DNA of 11,616 nucleotides, from the NCBI GenBank assembly GCA_011800805.1, contig MPNW01000113.1:80419-92034 (forward strand), read 5' to 3'. Below the pieces are notes generated by a model. It did not search any database. It saw only the letters and a program-made list of their open reading frames with translations, and was not told the DNA's origin. Positions 1 through 7,366 of this stretch are shown here, in pieces. The translations under genes were made by a program, and so were the position numbers. The stretch comes from Hirudo medicinalis. Taxonomy: Eukaryota; Annelida; Clitellata; Hirudinida; Hirudinidae. Positions within the stretch are counted from its first letter, which is position 1. Each line of letters opens with the position of its first letter.

Positions 1-384
1 GTTCTTTCTTTAGGGTCAGCATGTGATTGTGCTGGATGTGCATTTCCTACAATATTCTCCTACCAGAGGGTAACCAGCAATAGATAAATGCATTAAACAA
101 TGTCAGTCAAGTTAAATAATCAGAGAACTCTTCTGTCTTGGCAGGGGTTGGTGCTGTTAAATCGGTCGATGCCATGGCTTCGATCTGCGGTGAGTCGATG
201 TGTTGCTGATGCTGCTGTTGATTGATTGGGGCTGGTATAGTTTCCGGAAGGGTTGTTAGCTTGAGTCCCTTGAGAATCTATTCTATTCTTGCAAAATCGA
301 GAAGTCTCGCCCTCCTTAAAGGGAAAATTTGCAGCGGTCTCGTTTGTTGTAGCGGGACAATGGGTTCGGAGATTAAACAACATT
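1..384. other. unassigned left flank
   Basis: I recognise no gene here. Frames of 70-90 codons exist on both strands. The minus-strand reading is rich in Gln, Pro, Thr and Ser with a short QQQHQQH run, but I can assign it to no family. The rightmost part may be the decayed upstream end of the retrotransposon that becomes recognisable from about 385. Confidence 0.4.
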
Positions 385-1612
385 CAAGGTGTGGTTCTTC
401 CAGTTTGTGCTTCTTTAAAGGTTGCTGTGGCCATTGACGATCTATGAGATCGGCTTGTCCACAGTCGAAGGGCTAGAAAAGAAAGTTAACATATGCATCA
501 GATCATAGCTTGGGCTACCTCCAGGGATGTCATCTGTTGCTCTGTCTAGCAAGAGCGCAAAGTTAAGGCTACCTCTGAGATGTTAATCAACTCTGCGGAC
601 GTCAGGACCCGCGAAGTTAAACCACTTTTAAGAACAAAAAGGAGGTTTAAAGCACAGGATGAGATCGATAAGTCAGTTTCGGAACTGATGTTTGAGGAAA
701 TACAAAGTCCTATTCAGACGGACCATCATGCTTTAGGATGGAACCGCTTCGCAAAATGATCAGAGAGAAGGAGGGAATTAGAGAGCGAGTCACCAAGGCA
801 GTTCAGCAGTAACAGCAAGAGATGGACCACGTGGGAGGACGTGGTTCAGTGCTCCATCAGTTGGAATGAGAGGATGTCTCCATATCGATTGGCCTTTGTG
901 ATAAGATCGATCTATGACCAATTACCTTCTAAAGACAATTTGCGAAGATGGGGTTTGACGGAAGACTGTAAATGTGAGCTGTACGGCGAATCCGAGACAC
1001 TCCATCATGTGCTCTCAAACTGCAAATATGCCCTCCTCGACAATGGTTGGTACAGGGCGACACATTAAGGTCCTAAAGGAAGTGGTGGAAGCCACCAAAA
1101 TGGCGGTGGCTAGAACAAATTCTCGCAAGATTTTGTTGCAGCGGAAGGTATATTTCTTGCGAGAGTGCCTTTCACTACCCTGCTATCCTGCAAGAAAAAC
1201 AAACTCCCTCCGAGGAGAAACATTCTCGTAGAGGCTAATGATTGGACCGTCGCAGCCGACCTAGAAGGAACGAGACACTATCTCCAATTACTTAGGGATA
1301 GCGGCAGGAGGCCTGATGTTGTTCTCGCATCGAATGTCGTCAGACGCTTTCATTTTGGTAAAGATGCCGGTACCATGGGAGGATAGGATTGAAGCGAGTT
1401 ATGTGCTGAAAACGGAGAAATAGACTGACCTAGTAAAAGATCTGGAGGATAGCGGATTTCGGGTAAAGTTAATGTCCGTTGAAGTTAGGGCGAGGGGCTT
1501 GATTGGGAAGTCGGCCTAAACGTTCCTCATTCAAATCGGTTTGTCGAGCCGGGAAAGAACTAAGGCTATTATAAAAATGTCGGAGGCCGCGGTGGCGGTT
1601 AGGGTGACATGA
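385..1612 (+). pseudogene. C-terminal part of R2-like non-LTR retrotransposon ORF (thumb, zinc knuckle, restriction-like endonuclease)
   Basis: This is the decayed 3' end of a reverse-transcriptase polyprotein spread over all three plus frames. In order I see a thumb-side segment around 432-485 (LWPLTIYEIG, STVEGLEKKV); LGLPPGMSS near 508-537; RTKRRFKAQDE near 609-665; WTTWEDVVQ near 822-850; then PYRLAFVIRS..LPS..NLRRWG at about 880-955. Next comes a zinc-knuckle-like CELY..LHHVLSNC, with Tyr where the family has the second Cys. An endonuclease-like block follows: RPDVVL near 1307-1325, MPVPWEDR near 1360-1390 and MSVEVRARGLIGKS near 1470-1515. This order matches the RT/zinc/RLE C-termini common in fish, cnidarian and invertebrate genomes. 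At least three frameshifts and several in-frame stops (e.g. within 1420-1430 and 1515-1521) make it dead. No RT palm is visible upstream. The family call is from motif recall; assignment to the R2/R4/HERO group is inferred. Confidence 0.78.
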
Positions 1613-2385
1613 CATTTGTCAATTTTATTTTTATTTTAGTCGCGGAGATGCATATGGCGTGTTGTGGTGATTTGATGCATGTCTGTCGTCTGCGTGTTGT
1701 CGTGCATGTTTGTGATTGGTTGTTAGAGCTTAGAAATACAGTTTGAATAATTAATTCGAGGAATGCTGTATATAAGTATATAAATATATGTATATAAGGC
1801 GTCGCGCAACGGGGCAGGGGAAGTTCGGAAGAGTTAGAGTGAGAGAGTTGGCTAGAGCATGTGGTGGAGCGCTAGCGTGTTGAGTGAATGCGCGAAGGAG
1901 GCAGACGATAGTGTGACAGCGAGAATGTGGTGTGCGTCGTGTTTCAATTATTGTGCTTGAGCTGCGATTTGCTTACTGTTGTTTTCTTTGCTTTAAATAC
2001 ATTTTTATTTCGATATTTGGGTTGATTTTCGATCTTTATCGGCTGAATAAGGCAGATACCCGATAGGAGAGGTTTGGAACCTGACAAGCGGCATCGTGCT
2101 GGGTTTGGGAGATGAGAGGCCGTAAGCGTTGCTAAGACAGGAGAGAATGCGGTTTGGTTGTTGAGAATTCAACAATGCCGTGCGCATTCGCAAAATGACG
2201 AGAAACGCAGATGAGCGTTTAATGCGACATATGCGGCCGGTGAGCCTAATTTTCAAAGTGAAGGCGACCGCTTCAATCACGCTCAGTTTGCATTATATGG
2301 TATCGATGTGCAAAGGTCACCGTGAGTCTTTGGTCGATAACCACATAATGGGTGATGTAATGTAGATAGTTTAAGTATGGTAATA
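1613..2385. other. unassigned GT-rich stretch, possible LTR or promoter remnant
   Basis: No protein is recognisable. The sequence changes from T/GT-rich (1613-1740) to a TATA cluster (1768-1799), then to a purine-rich, transcript-leader-like stretch (1805-1930), then to a T-rich stretch (1965-2000). That architecture (TATA, leader, T-rich end) resembles an LTR or a 5' promoter region. A TTGGAACCTGACAAG run near 2071 could be a primer-binding site, but I find no convincing TG..CA boundaries and no gag match downstream. Confidence 0.3.
1768..1799 (+). promoter_or_regulatory. tandem TATA-like cluster
   Basis: Four TATA-like cores (TATAA or TATAT) occur within about 32 bp, the last being TATATAAGG followed by a GC-richer leader. 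It could be a core promoter for transcription to the right, or just a short AT microsatellite. No gene is recognisable immediately downstream, so promoter function is conjecture. Confidence 0.25.
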
Positions 2386-2491
2386 ACCGACAGGGACACC
2401 CGCCTTATCAACGTAAGGAGTTTGCATCGAAACGTTCGATGACGGGGCACTCCTCTGATGAGTCCCTGTCGGTGCGCTCCGTGGTAGGAGT
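2386..2491 (+). other. structured segment with hammerhead-ribozyme-like boxes (weak)
   Basis: Seen directly: CTGATGAG at 2455-2462, the conserved hammerhead box. The bases from 2462 to 2473 form a perfect 12-bp inverted repeat with 2386-2397 (possible stem II). ACTCCT at 2449-2454, immediately before the box, is complementary to AGGAGT at 2416-2421, which follows a GTA triplet as cleavage-site plus stem I would require. A GAAACGTT at 2429-2436 could pair with AACGT at 2410-2414. However, GAAA lies inside the would-be stem I loop and not directly after stem II, so the canonical fold cannot form as drawn. The same bases can also read as a Ser-Asp-Glu-Ser coding stretch, so chance is a serious alternative. 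Confidence 0.2.
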
Positions 2492-3390
2492 TTCTTAGTG
2501 CTTAAGGCGGCGACCAGAGGAATGAGAAGAAGCGGCGCGCCGAGAATGATGACTGCCAGATCTTCCACCACGATAATGATGAAAGCGAATATCCTTGCGG
2601 ATGACTCCAGCTCTTCGGACAGGTTGTATAAGCCCGCGATCGGGTTTCACGGATAAATTCAAACTCATTACTATTTATTCAACAAACTGAAGGGTCTTAA
2701 GACCACTAATACAAGTCTCTACAATTTACATATAAAAGAGAACACAAGCCGCTTCGAATGGCAAGGCTAATCAAGTATGTTAAGTAACTACAGTCGAGCG
2801 AAGGTTATGTAGCCGGCCTACGGGTTTGCCAAAAAGCTTCGAGATCAGGGTTTCTTTCAGGCTTACCTTCGGGGGGAGACGTTCTCCCCTAAAATAAAAT
2901 TCAACTTCATATAAATTCATAGAGTAACGATGCCCTAATTTGAAAATATTTTTTTTTATTTTGGAATGTCGAGCCAGCAAGCGATATTAAAGTATTTGCA
3001 CGTTCCGCCATATAGTGTCACTTTGCTAGCACTGTGGGTTTCATAAACCATTGCTGTTATTATTGATTTTTGGTCATGCTTCAAAATTGTCCCTATTTAT
3101 CGTCCATTTTCTCGCATGTTTGAAAATAAATTTGTTTTTCTATTTTTTTTAAACTTTTTCTTGTCTTCCCATTTGTATAGAGCGCTAATAAACTGACAAA
3201 GACTTTATTTCTGGAATGCTTTGGATTATTTGTGTGTGTGCACTTACATTTTATATACCATTTAAAATCACGTATGACGGTAATGATATGAAATTTCTGC
3301 TAGCCTATTTTTCATGAATCTTATAATAGTGAATGCTATCTTCAGAAGCTTAAAATCAATTTTTATAACATGTAAGCATATCCACAAAGA
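2492..3390. other. unassigned intergenic stretch
   Basis: No recognisable gene. Around 2505-2600 some frames give a charged, Lys/Arg then Asp/Glu-rich reading, but stops interrupt it and nothing is recognisable. From about 2930 the sequence becomes AT-rich with T and A runs. Confidence 0.4.
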
Positions 3391-3399
3391 AGGGGGAAA

Positions 3400-3993
3400 T
3401 ATTAATGTTGCGTGAAATCAGAAATGAACGTTTCAAAATCACCTGCCAAGTTATGAATGAAATTCTTAGTAATGAAAGTAAAAAAATATATTAAGAGGTA
3501 TGAAGAAGTATTATGAAAGTGTCATCAAAGAAATTGAAGACAAATTTAATGGCAAATCGATTGAGATTATATTGATTTGAGACCTTTCGATCAATGTCAG
3601 GTCTACAAGACAAAGAAGTCATAAATTTTTGTAACAACTTCCCATTCTTAATGCAGAAACTGTACTTGCGGATTTGAAATCTTTTACATTTTTCACAAAG
3701 TCGATGGTTAGTTGCGGAAGATGCAAAGCAGACGAAAGCCCATTGATAAAAATATTGGAAGTTGATATGGGGTACTGCGAGTTACAAGCGCTCTGTGAAA
3801 TCCTTCTTGTTGTTCCAGTAATAACTGCCTCTCTCCTGAGAGATGGTTTAGTACAATGAACAGGATACTCAACAAGGCAAGAAATAGAATGATACCAGAA
3901 ACTTTAACTCATTGTTTGATCATAAGCATTGAAGGACCTGAAGTTCCAATGGAAGATTTTCTAAGCTTATTAACTCTAAAGCTAATTAAGTAG
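3400..3993 (+). pseudogene. hAT-superfamily transposase, C-terminal dimerisation region (relic)
   Basis: This is the 3' end of a hAT-type transposase, of the kind also found in domesticated ZNF862-like and ZMYM-like proteins. From about 3760 one frame reads YCELQALCEILLVVPV, corresponding to the 'L...IL.IPVTSASAERSFS' block. Near 3834 the reading shifts frame and continues ERWFSTMNRILNKARNRM, then ETLTHCLIISIEGPE, ending at TAG 3991-3993. ERxFSTMxRI, the Arg-Asn-Arg segment and ISIEGPE are hallmark positions of the C-terminal dimerisation motif. Farther upstream a short YYESVIKEIEDKF reading (near 3510-3550) may be the start of the same domain. No DNA-binding BED finger, RNase H core or terminal repeats are seen. 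The frameshift and a stop near 3578 show that it is non-functional. Confidence 0.72.
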
Positions 3994-4108
3994 TAATTAA
4001 ATAAATCCAATTAAATAGATTAACTTATATAAATCTCAATTATATTACTAAATGGATTTACTTAATAAATCTATTCAATTAGATTTATAAATCTATTATT
4101 ATAAGCTT
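3962..4108. repeat. AT-rich imperfect palindrome
   Basis: A very AT-rich tract follows the hAT relic. AAGCTTAT near 3964 is mirrored by ATAAGCTT near 4101. Internally, AATCCAATTAAATAGATT near 4005 is complementary, at all but about two positions, to the stretch near 4067-4085. It could be a small foldback element or the end of the hAT element; no target-site duplication was found. Confidence 0.35.
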
Positions 4109-4317
4109 TGAAAAAACCTCGGCGAATAAGATTTCTTTGAAAATTTCATTTTCCAGCAATTCTTTTTACTTTAGCTTGTGATTGATTTTTTAATATGTTT
4201 TTTATAGTGTTGTTAGTTAAAATCCTTTTATTGAACTGACAAATGATTTGATTATAAATTGGTATTTAGTACAACAAATTGTCCCCCCAAACTCCTGAAA
4301 TGCCTCCCACCCCAGAA

Positions 4318-4645
4318 TCATATTGTCTGAAAGAAACCATGGTCGAGATAACCGAAAACCAATATGGCCGCTGTACATTGCCCATTTGAGTGTTCAGCCA
4401 TGAATCCACTTGCTCCTGTTGAACCGCAGCACTCTCTACAAATTGCTTTGAAGACAGTGTTGTACCTCTTTTTGAAATGATCCAGCCACCCCTGACTTGC
4501 TTTAAAGTCAGGGTGTCCTAGCTTTGCAGCAAGGATGTCCGCCTTCTCCATCAGCAAGGCACCATCGACGAGAAGTGTTTTGGTACTGGTTCCACCAAGA
4601 AGTTGAGCTTTCTGAAAGATGTCAAAGACGTCAAAGATGTCAAAA
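4318..4645 (-). pseudogene. Tigger/pogo-type transposase, CENP-B-like DNA-binding fragment
   Basis: Read on the minus strand, this encodes the second helix-turn-helix (CENP-B/Tc5 type) of a Tigger element, which binds the transposon ends. After a short AQLLGGTSTKTLLVDGALL lead come LMEKADILAAKLGHPDFKAS and QGWLDHFKKRYNTVFKAI, the diagnostic GWLxxFKKRxx..FKAI block. One nucleotide out of frame near 4436 the reading resumes as ESAAVQQEQVDSWLN, the segment that normally links to the DDE domain. The family relation then fades by about 4330. The first HTH and the whole catalytic domain are missing. The adjacent 9-bp tandem repeat (4618-4644) lies in the same reading frame at the N-terminal side. 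This is a dead copy of an old DNA transposon on the strand opposite to the neighbouring DnaJA relic. Confidence 0.82.
4618..4644. repeat. three tandem copies of a 9-bp unit
   Basis: The units are GATGTCAAA, GACGTCAAA and GATGTCAAA. On the minus strand they keep the Tigger reading frame and encode repeated Phe-Asp-Ile/Val triplets just before QKAQLL. This is most likely a slippage expansion within or at the edge of the old transposase gene. Confidence 0.8.
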
Positions 4646-4764
4646 ACATTATTTAATGTTTATTAATTTAATAGATTGATAATTTGTCAGATTTCGTTGA
4701 AAATCTACGAAATGTGGTCGCTATAAAGGATATGGACAGGTTTAAAAAAAAACCCGGGTATTTC

Positions 4765-5260
4765 TCACCGTGTTCCATATGCTCTGGTAAGGGCTTTGTC
4801 ATCAAACCCAAGGCACAATGTCAAGCTTGCATGAATACTGGGGTCGTCAAAGAGTGGAAGAGCTGTGAAGTCTTTGTAAAAAAAGGGTACTTTCTGTTTT
4901 CTCTAGTTTCTGAATTAAATGTGTTTGTGATTGATTCTGGCAAAACGTTTGAATACCTAATTCTAATTAAACTGTCAGAAATTAGACTAGGATATAAGAA
5001 CCTACCTTGGATACTAAGACTTAGTTTCCTTTTTCAGGGATGAAAAATGGACAAAGGGAATGTCTGGATTGGGTCATGAGGAACCCAAGTGTGCTCAAGG
5101 TGACCTTGTGGTAGTTCTGGATGAAAAACCTCATAAGTAATTCAAAAGGTATAATTCTGAGCTCAGAATGGTTTTTGATATCACTTTGGTGGAAGCCGTT
5201 TTTGGTTTATGCAAGGCCATCAACACTCTTGATGACAGAAAGCTTTTGATTTCAACAAGT
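4765..5260 (+). pseudogene. type I HSP40 (DnaJ subfamily A-like) fragment with retained intron
   Basis: DnaJA proteins are HSP70 co-chaperones with a J domain, a Gly/Phe region, four CxxCxGxG zinc repeats and substrate-binding C-terminal domains. This fragment begins at the third zinc repeat: CSICSGKG, then CQACMNTG, then WKSCEVFVKKG. A GT..AG intron at 4887-5037 (151 bp, pyrimidine-rich TTTCCTTTTTCAG end) joins GG to G in phase, giving a continuous reading GDEKWTKG..GLGHEEPKC followed by GDLVVVLDEKPHK. That matches the family's 'GEGDxxPGxxPGDxxxVLxxKxH' block. A TAA at 5138-5140 interrupts the frame, which then resumes FKRYNSELRMVFDITLVEA, GLCKAINTLDDRKLLIST, again family-typical. J domain, first two zinc repeats and the end are missing. 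The intron argues for a segmental duplicate and against a processed retrocopy. Similarity was judged from recalled motifs. Confidence 0.82.
4887..5037 (+). other. spliceosomal intron inside the DnaJA relic
   Basis: Begins GTACTT and ends in a pyrimidine-rich CCTTTTTCAG. Removing it restores one reading frame across the join (Lys-Lys-Gly/Asp-Glu-Lys), in the place where DnaJA proteins have an acidic or glycine-containing linker. An in-frame read-through also exists, so the intron call rests on the frame and the family match downstream. Confidence 0.7.
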
Positions 5261-5640
5261 TTGTTGTCTTATTTGTTATTACGAAACAGTAGGAATTGTC
5301 ATGTGACAATGCTGATGATTGTGAACAAGCCACTTAAGTCACAACATCTTGCCTCATTGATTCTGTCGTTAGTAAAACTTTGAGACGGTATATTTCAACT
5401 CAGAAATATGGAAATCAGTAATATTATATATAATTTTGAAGATAATTATTAGCACTATAAAATGGTATACGTTGCCCAAAAATTCCATGTTAAATAAAAT
5501 TAGTTTTTGACTAATTATTTTTTGAAAGCAATTTTCATTATTTAAAAAAATAGTAAATTAAATAATTCTATAATATCCAGAAAGGCTATCATTACCCCTT
5601 TCGAAATATGTGCCATTTATAAACTTTCTATGTTTGCAGG
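5261..5640. other. unassigned AT-rich spacer
   Basis: After the DnaJA homology fades, an open frame continues to about 5383 without recognisable family motifs; it may be intron or drifted coding sequence. The remainder is strongly AT-rich with poly-A and poly-T runs. I see no gene. Confidence 0.4.
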
Positions 5641-5760
5641 CCTCAAATTTTGCAAAAAACCAGACCCCATGCACCGCTGCTCGAGTAACCAGGCTGGCCA
5701 GAGTATACCGCAGGCTAGATTATACTCAGGAGTATTATGGCCTATGCAAATTTATGCTAT

Positions 5761-5793
5761 GGGGTATATAAGGCCTAAGCCAAACTATACCCC
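5761..5793. repeat. 8-bp perfect inverted repeat (GGGGTATA/TATACCCC)
   Basis: GGGGTATA at 5761-5768 and TATACCCC at 5786-5793 can form a hairpin with a 17-nt loop. The surrounding 5690-5800 has several more GTATAC-, AGGCC- and CTGCAGG-like pieces in both orientations, suggesting a small palindromic or satellite-like repeat. No further identity can be given. Confidence 0.45.
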
Positions 5794-5911
5794 TGCAGGC
5801 CAAATCAAACCCCAAATAAACCCCAGTAATAATTAATAAACTTAATTAACTTAAACCAAGTTTAAAAAACTATTTAATGTCTTTTCGCAGGGTTATAACA
5901 TTAATTTCAGA

Positions 5912-6004
5912 AATACAAGAAATCTGCAGAAAGGTCACACTCCAGAAAAGATCTGGGTCCCCGCCCATGGAATCCCTGGCAATGAGAAAGCTGATGTATC
6001 TTAG
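5912..6004 (+). pseudogene. RNase H-like domain fragment (retroelement)
   Basis: In one frame, GHTPEKIWVPAHGIPGNEKA is followed by Asp, Val, Ser and a stop at 6002-6004. WVPAHxGIxGNExAD is the signature around the last catalytic Asp of RNase H domains carried by many non-LTR and some LTR retroelements. One residue is missing between His and Gly relative to the usual HxGI spacing. Upstream core motifs and any RT are absent. Which element it came from cannot be told. It lies just left of the Merlin insertion. Confidence 0.6.
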
Positions 6005-6086
6005 GAAAACCCGCCACTACCAGGGTACAGATAGACTGCTGGATACCAGCGTCTATCAACGATGGCAAAGGGTCCGTGGCTCGCAG

Positions 6087-6094
6087 CATCATCC
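6087..6094. repeat. target-site duplication, left copy (CATCATCC)
   Basis: Eight bases identical to 6669-6676, directly abutting the Merlin terminus. An 8-bp duplication is the size expected for the Merlin superfamily. Confidence 0.9.
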
Positions 6095-6113
6095 GGATCC
6101 TTTCCAGATAAGC
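6095..6113. repeat. Merlin left terminal inverted repeat
   Basis: GGATCCTTTCCAGATAAGC; 18 of 19 positions are complementary to the right end. Confidence 0.9.
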
Positions 6114-6119
6114 ACTAAT

Positions 6120-6163
6120 GCAAAAAGTGCACGCGCGAAAAGTTAAGCCCCGCCACTTTTTGC
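6120..6163. repeat. hairpin inside Merlin left end
   Basis: GCAAAAAGTG (6120-6129) and CACTTTTTGC (6154-6163) are perfect 10-bp reverse complements with a 24-nt loop. The hairpin spans most of the 35-bp segment that interrupts the left terminal repeat, so it may have arisen with that insertion. Confidence 0.7.
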
Positions 6164-6339
6164 CAGCTCCAATTTAATGCCCGCACGCAACCTTGACCTA
6201 TTTCTGATGTCTAGACATTTGAATATTTAAACGCGCGCCATAAAAACATCTCCTTATCCGCCTCTAGGCTCATTTTGTGCAAATATTTTCTACGTTCGGA
6301 CTTAAAACTTGAACTTTCTGACACTTTCGACTCTCGTTC

Positions 6340-6579
6340 ATGATAAGGAGACGGCAATACGTTAATCATACCGCAAACTTTGTGGATCCAACGACTGGAG
6401 CTCAAACCATCGAATCTTTCTGGCACTTCTACAAGATGCGGAATAAGCGCCAATGCTGCACACACCGATCTTTAGTGGACAGCTACTTGTGTGAGTTCGT
6501 TTGGAGGCAAAGGTACCGAAATACGGACCTTTTCATGCGAATTATTAATGACATGTCTCAATTTCACCCTCTTCAATAA
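6340..6579 (+). pseudogene. Merlin transposase C-terminal fragment (ISXO2/IS1595-like DDE domain)
   Basis: The 79-codon frame contains VNHTANFVDPTTGAQTIESF, which matches the hallmark 'VNHSxxFVDPxTGxHTQxIES' ending in the catalytic Glu of the DDE triad. It is followed by THRSLVDSYLCEFVWRQRY, the family's conserved C-terminal block, and a natural-looking stop at 6577-6579. The upstream frame is closed by a TGA about 20 bases before the Met. The first two catalytic Asp residues and the zinc-binding N-terminus are therefore absent. Full-length Merlin transposases are several times longer, so this piece cannot be catalytic. Transposase orientation is plus relative to the ends. Confidence 0.9.
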
Positions 6580-6649
6580 AAACTAAAAGTACAAGTTTCA
6601 TGTCTTCTTTTTTATAACCTTTTTTGGGTGGCTTAAACTTTTTGGCGGG

Positions 6650-6668
6650 GCTTATCTGGAAAAGATCC
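6650..6668. repeat. Merlin right terminal inverted repeat
   Basis: Reverse complement reads GGATCTTTTCCAGATAAGC; one mismatch to the left end. The complementarity to the family end continues inward as CCCCGCC. Confidence 0.9.
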
Positions 6669-6676
6669 CATCATCC
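6669..6676. repeat. target-site duplication, right copy (CATCATCC)
   Basis: Identical to 6087-6094 and immediately outside the right Merlin terminus. Confidence 0.9.
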
Positions 6677-6878
6677 AACAGTAGCAAACCAGGCTGACCC
6701 ACGAAGCCAACTCTACAAAGACCATAGAGAAACTCGTGTCGACAAAGAGCAAGTTCCAATGTGCCTCAAGGAGGAAGGAGATTTGAATCTCCAAACTCCG
6801 TATTATATATAACTCGTATTATATAACTCCGTTATAATTTAACCATCTCACCTATTCTTACTCTATATAAAAACGTGC
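6677..6878. other. right half of the Merlin target locus and AT-rich spacer
   Basis: When the Merlin copy and one duplication are mentally removed, the frame that enters from 5877-6094 continues in phase here to a stop at 6810-6812, making a 117-codon open frame. It has no recognisable motif and is not the frame of the RNase H signature. A short repeat of TATTATAT(A)TAACTC lies at about 6798-6830. Confidence 0.4.
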
Positions 6879-7360
6879 TGTAACGATATCGATACAGAGT
6901 TTGATATGAGTGGAATATGTTCAACAGAATTTCAAGACCACTAATTTAGAGGGAAGCTTTTTCAAAAATGGTAGTTATTACTTTAAAAGGTAGTGATAGT
7001 GCATTTACTTTTGTGATTGCAGTAAATTATCCTGGGTAAAAATAAGCTGGCAGACAAAAATGCGTGGTAAAAATAACGTGCTGGTTTTGAATTTTCTCAT
7101 GTAATAGAAAATGTAAGTCAATTATCTCACTCAATAATCGATGACAGATATTTCACGTTAAGACTTTCTGCATAAATGCTGTATCTAAGATATAATGGAT
7201 TGAATGGATCAACTTTACATTTTTTTTTGTCTTTGTCTCAGGATGATATACAAAAGTAGTATAGGCTTTAAATCGATTGTGTTAGGTAATGTGTATACTT
7301 AGTGATTAAAGTGGTTGTCCGTTACTGTCTTGGATAATAATCGATTTATTGCGAGTTACA
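6879..7360 (+). mobile_element. candidate LTR (482 bp)
   Basis: Starts TGTAAC and ends GTTACA, a perfect 6-bp inverted terminal pair of the TG..CA type. It is followed three to six bases later by TTGGCGACAAGGATGG, which resembles the primer-binding/leader sequence of many invertebrate Gypsy-type elements. An ATTAAA polyadenylation-like signal lies near 7304. No second LTR is in the window, so this is a truncated element or a solo-type remnant. The call depends on the short terminal pair and on the leader resemblance. Confidence 0.45.
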
Positions 7361-7366
7361 AAATTT

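Larger units (their letters stand above)
6095..6668 (+). mobile_element. Merlin-superfamily DNA transposon, internally deleted, complete ends
   Basis: Merlin elements are eukaryotic relatives of bacterial IS1016/IS1595. The left end GGATCCTTTCCAGATAAGC (6095-6113) is the reverse complement of the right end (6650-6668) with one mismatch. Both ends abut a perfect CATCATCC duplication. The element is 574 bp. It carries only the 3' part of the transposase (6340-6579), so it is a non-autonomous deletion derivative that may once have been mobilised in trans. The right terminal repeat continues into CCCCGCC. On the left the same CCCCGCC appears only after a 35-bp interruption (6113-6147). The intact duplication and near-identical ends suggest that it is among the younger insertions in the window. 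Confidence 0.92.

Noticed and set aside
120..383. 87-codon minus-strand open frame and a Gln/Pro-rich alternative frame
   Set aside because: No recognisable motif, no start context or neighbour to support it, and it lies at the edge of a decayed element.
2005..2571. Minus-strand frames of 60-90 codons near the hammerhead-like segment
   Set aside because: No family resemblance; composition looks like chance open frames in GC-richer DNA.
4887..5043. Read-through of the DnaJA frame across the intron as one 119-codon protein
   Set aside because: Residues after KKG match nothing in the family, whereas the GT-AG splice restores the family sequence in frame.
5907..6092. Minus-strand 61-codon frame opposite the RNase H fragment
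   Set aside because: Antisense shadow of the plus-strand reading with no motif.
6211..6465. 84-codon minus-strand frame across the Merlin transposase
   Set aside because: Antisense shadow of the conserved ISXO2-like block.
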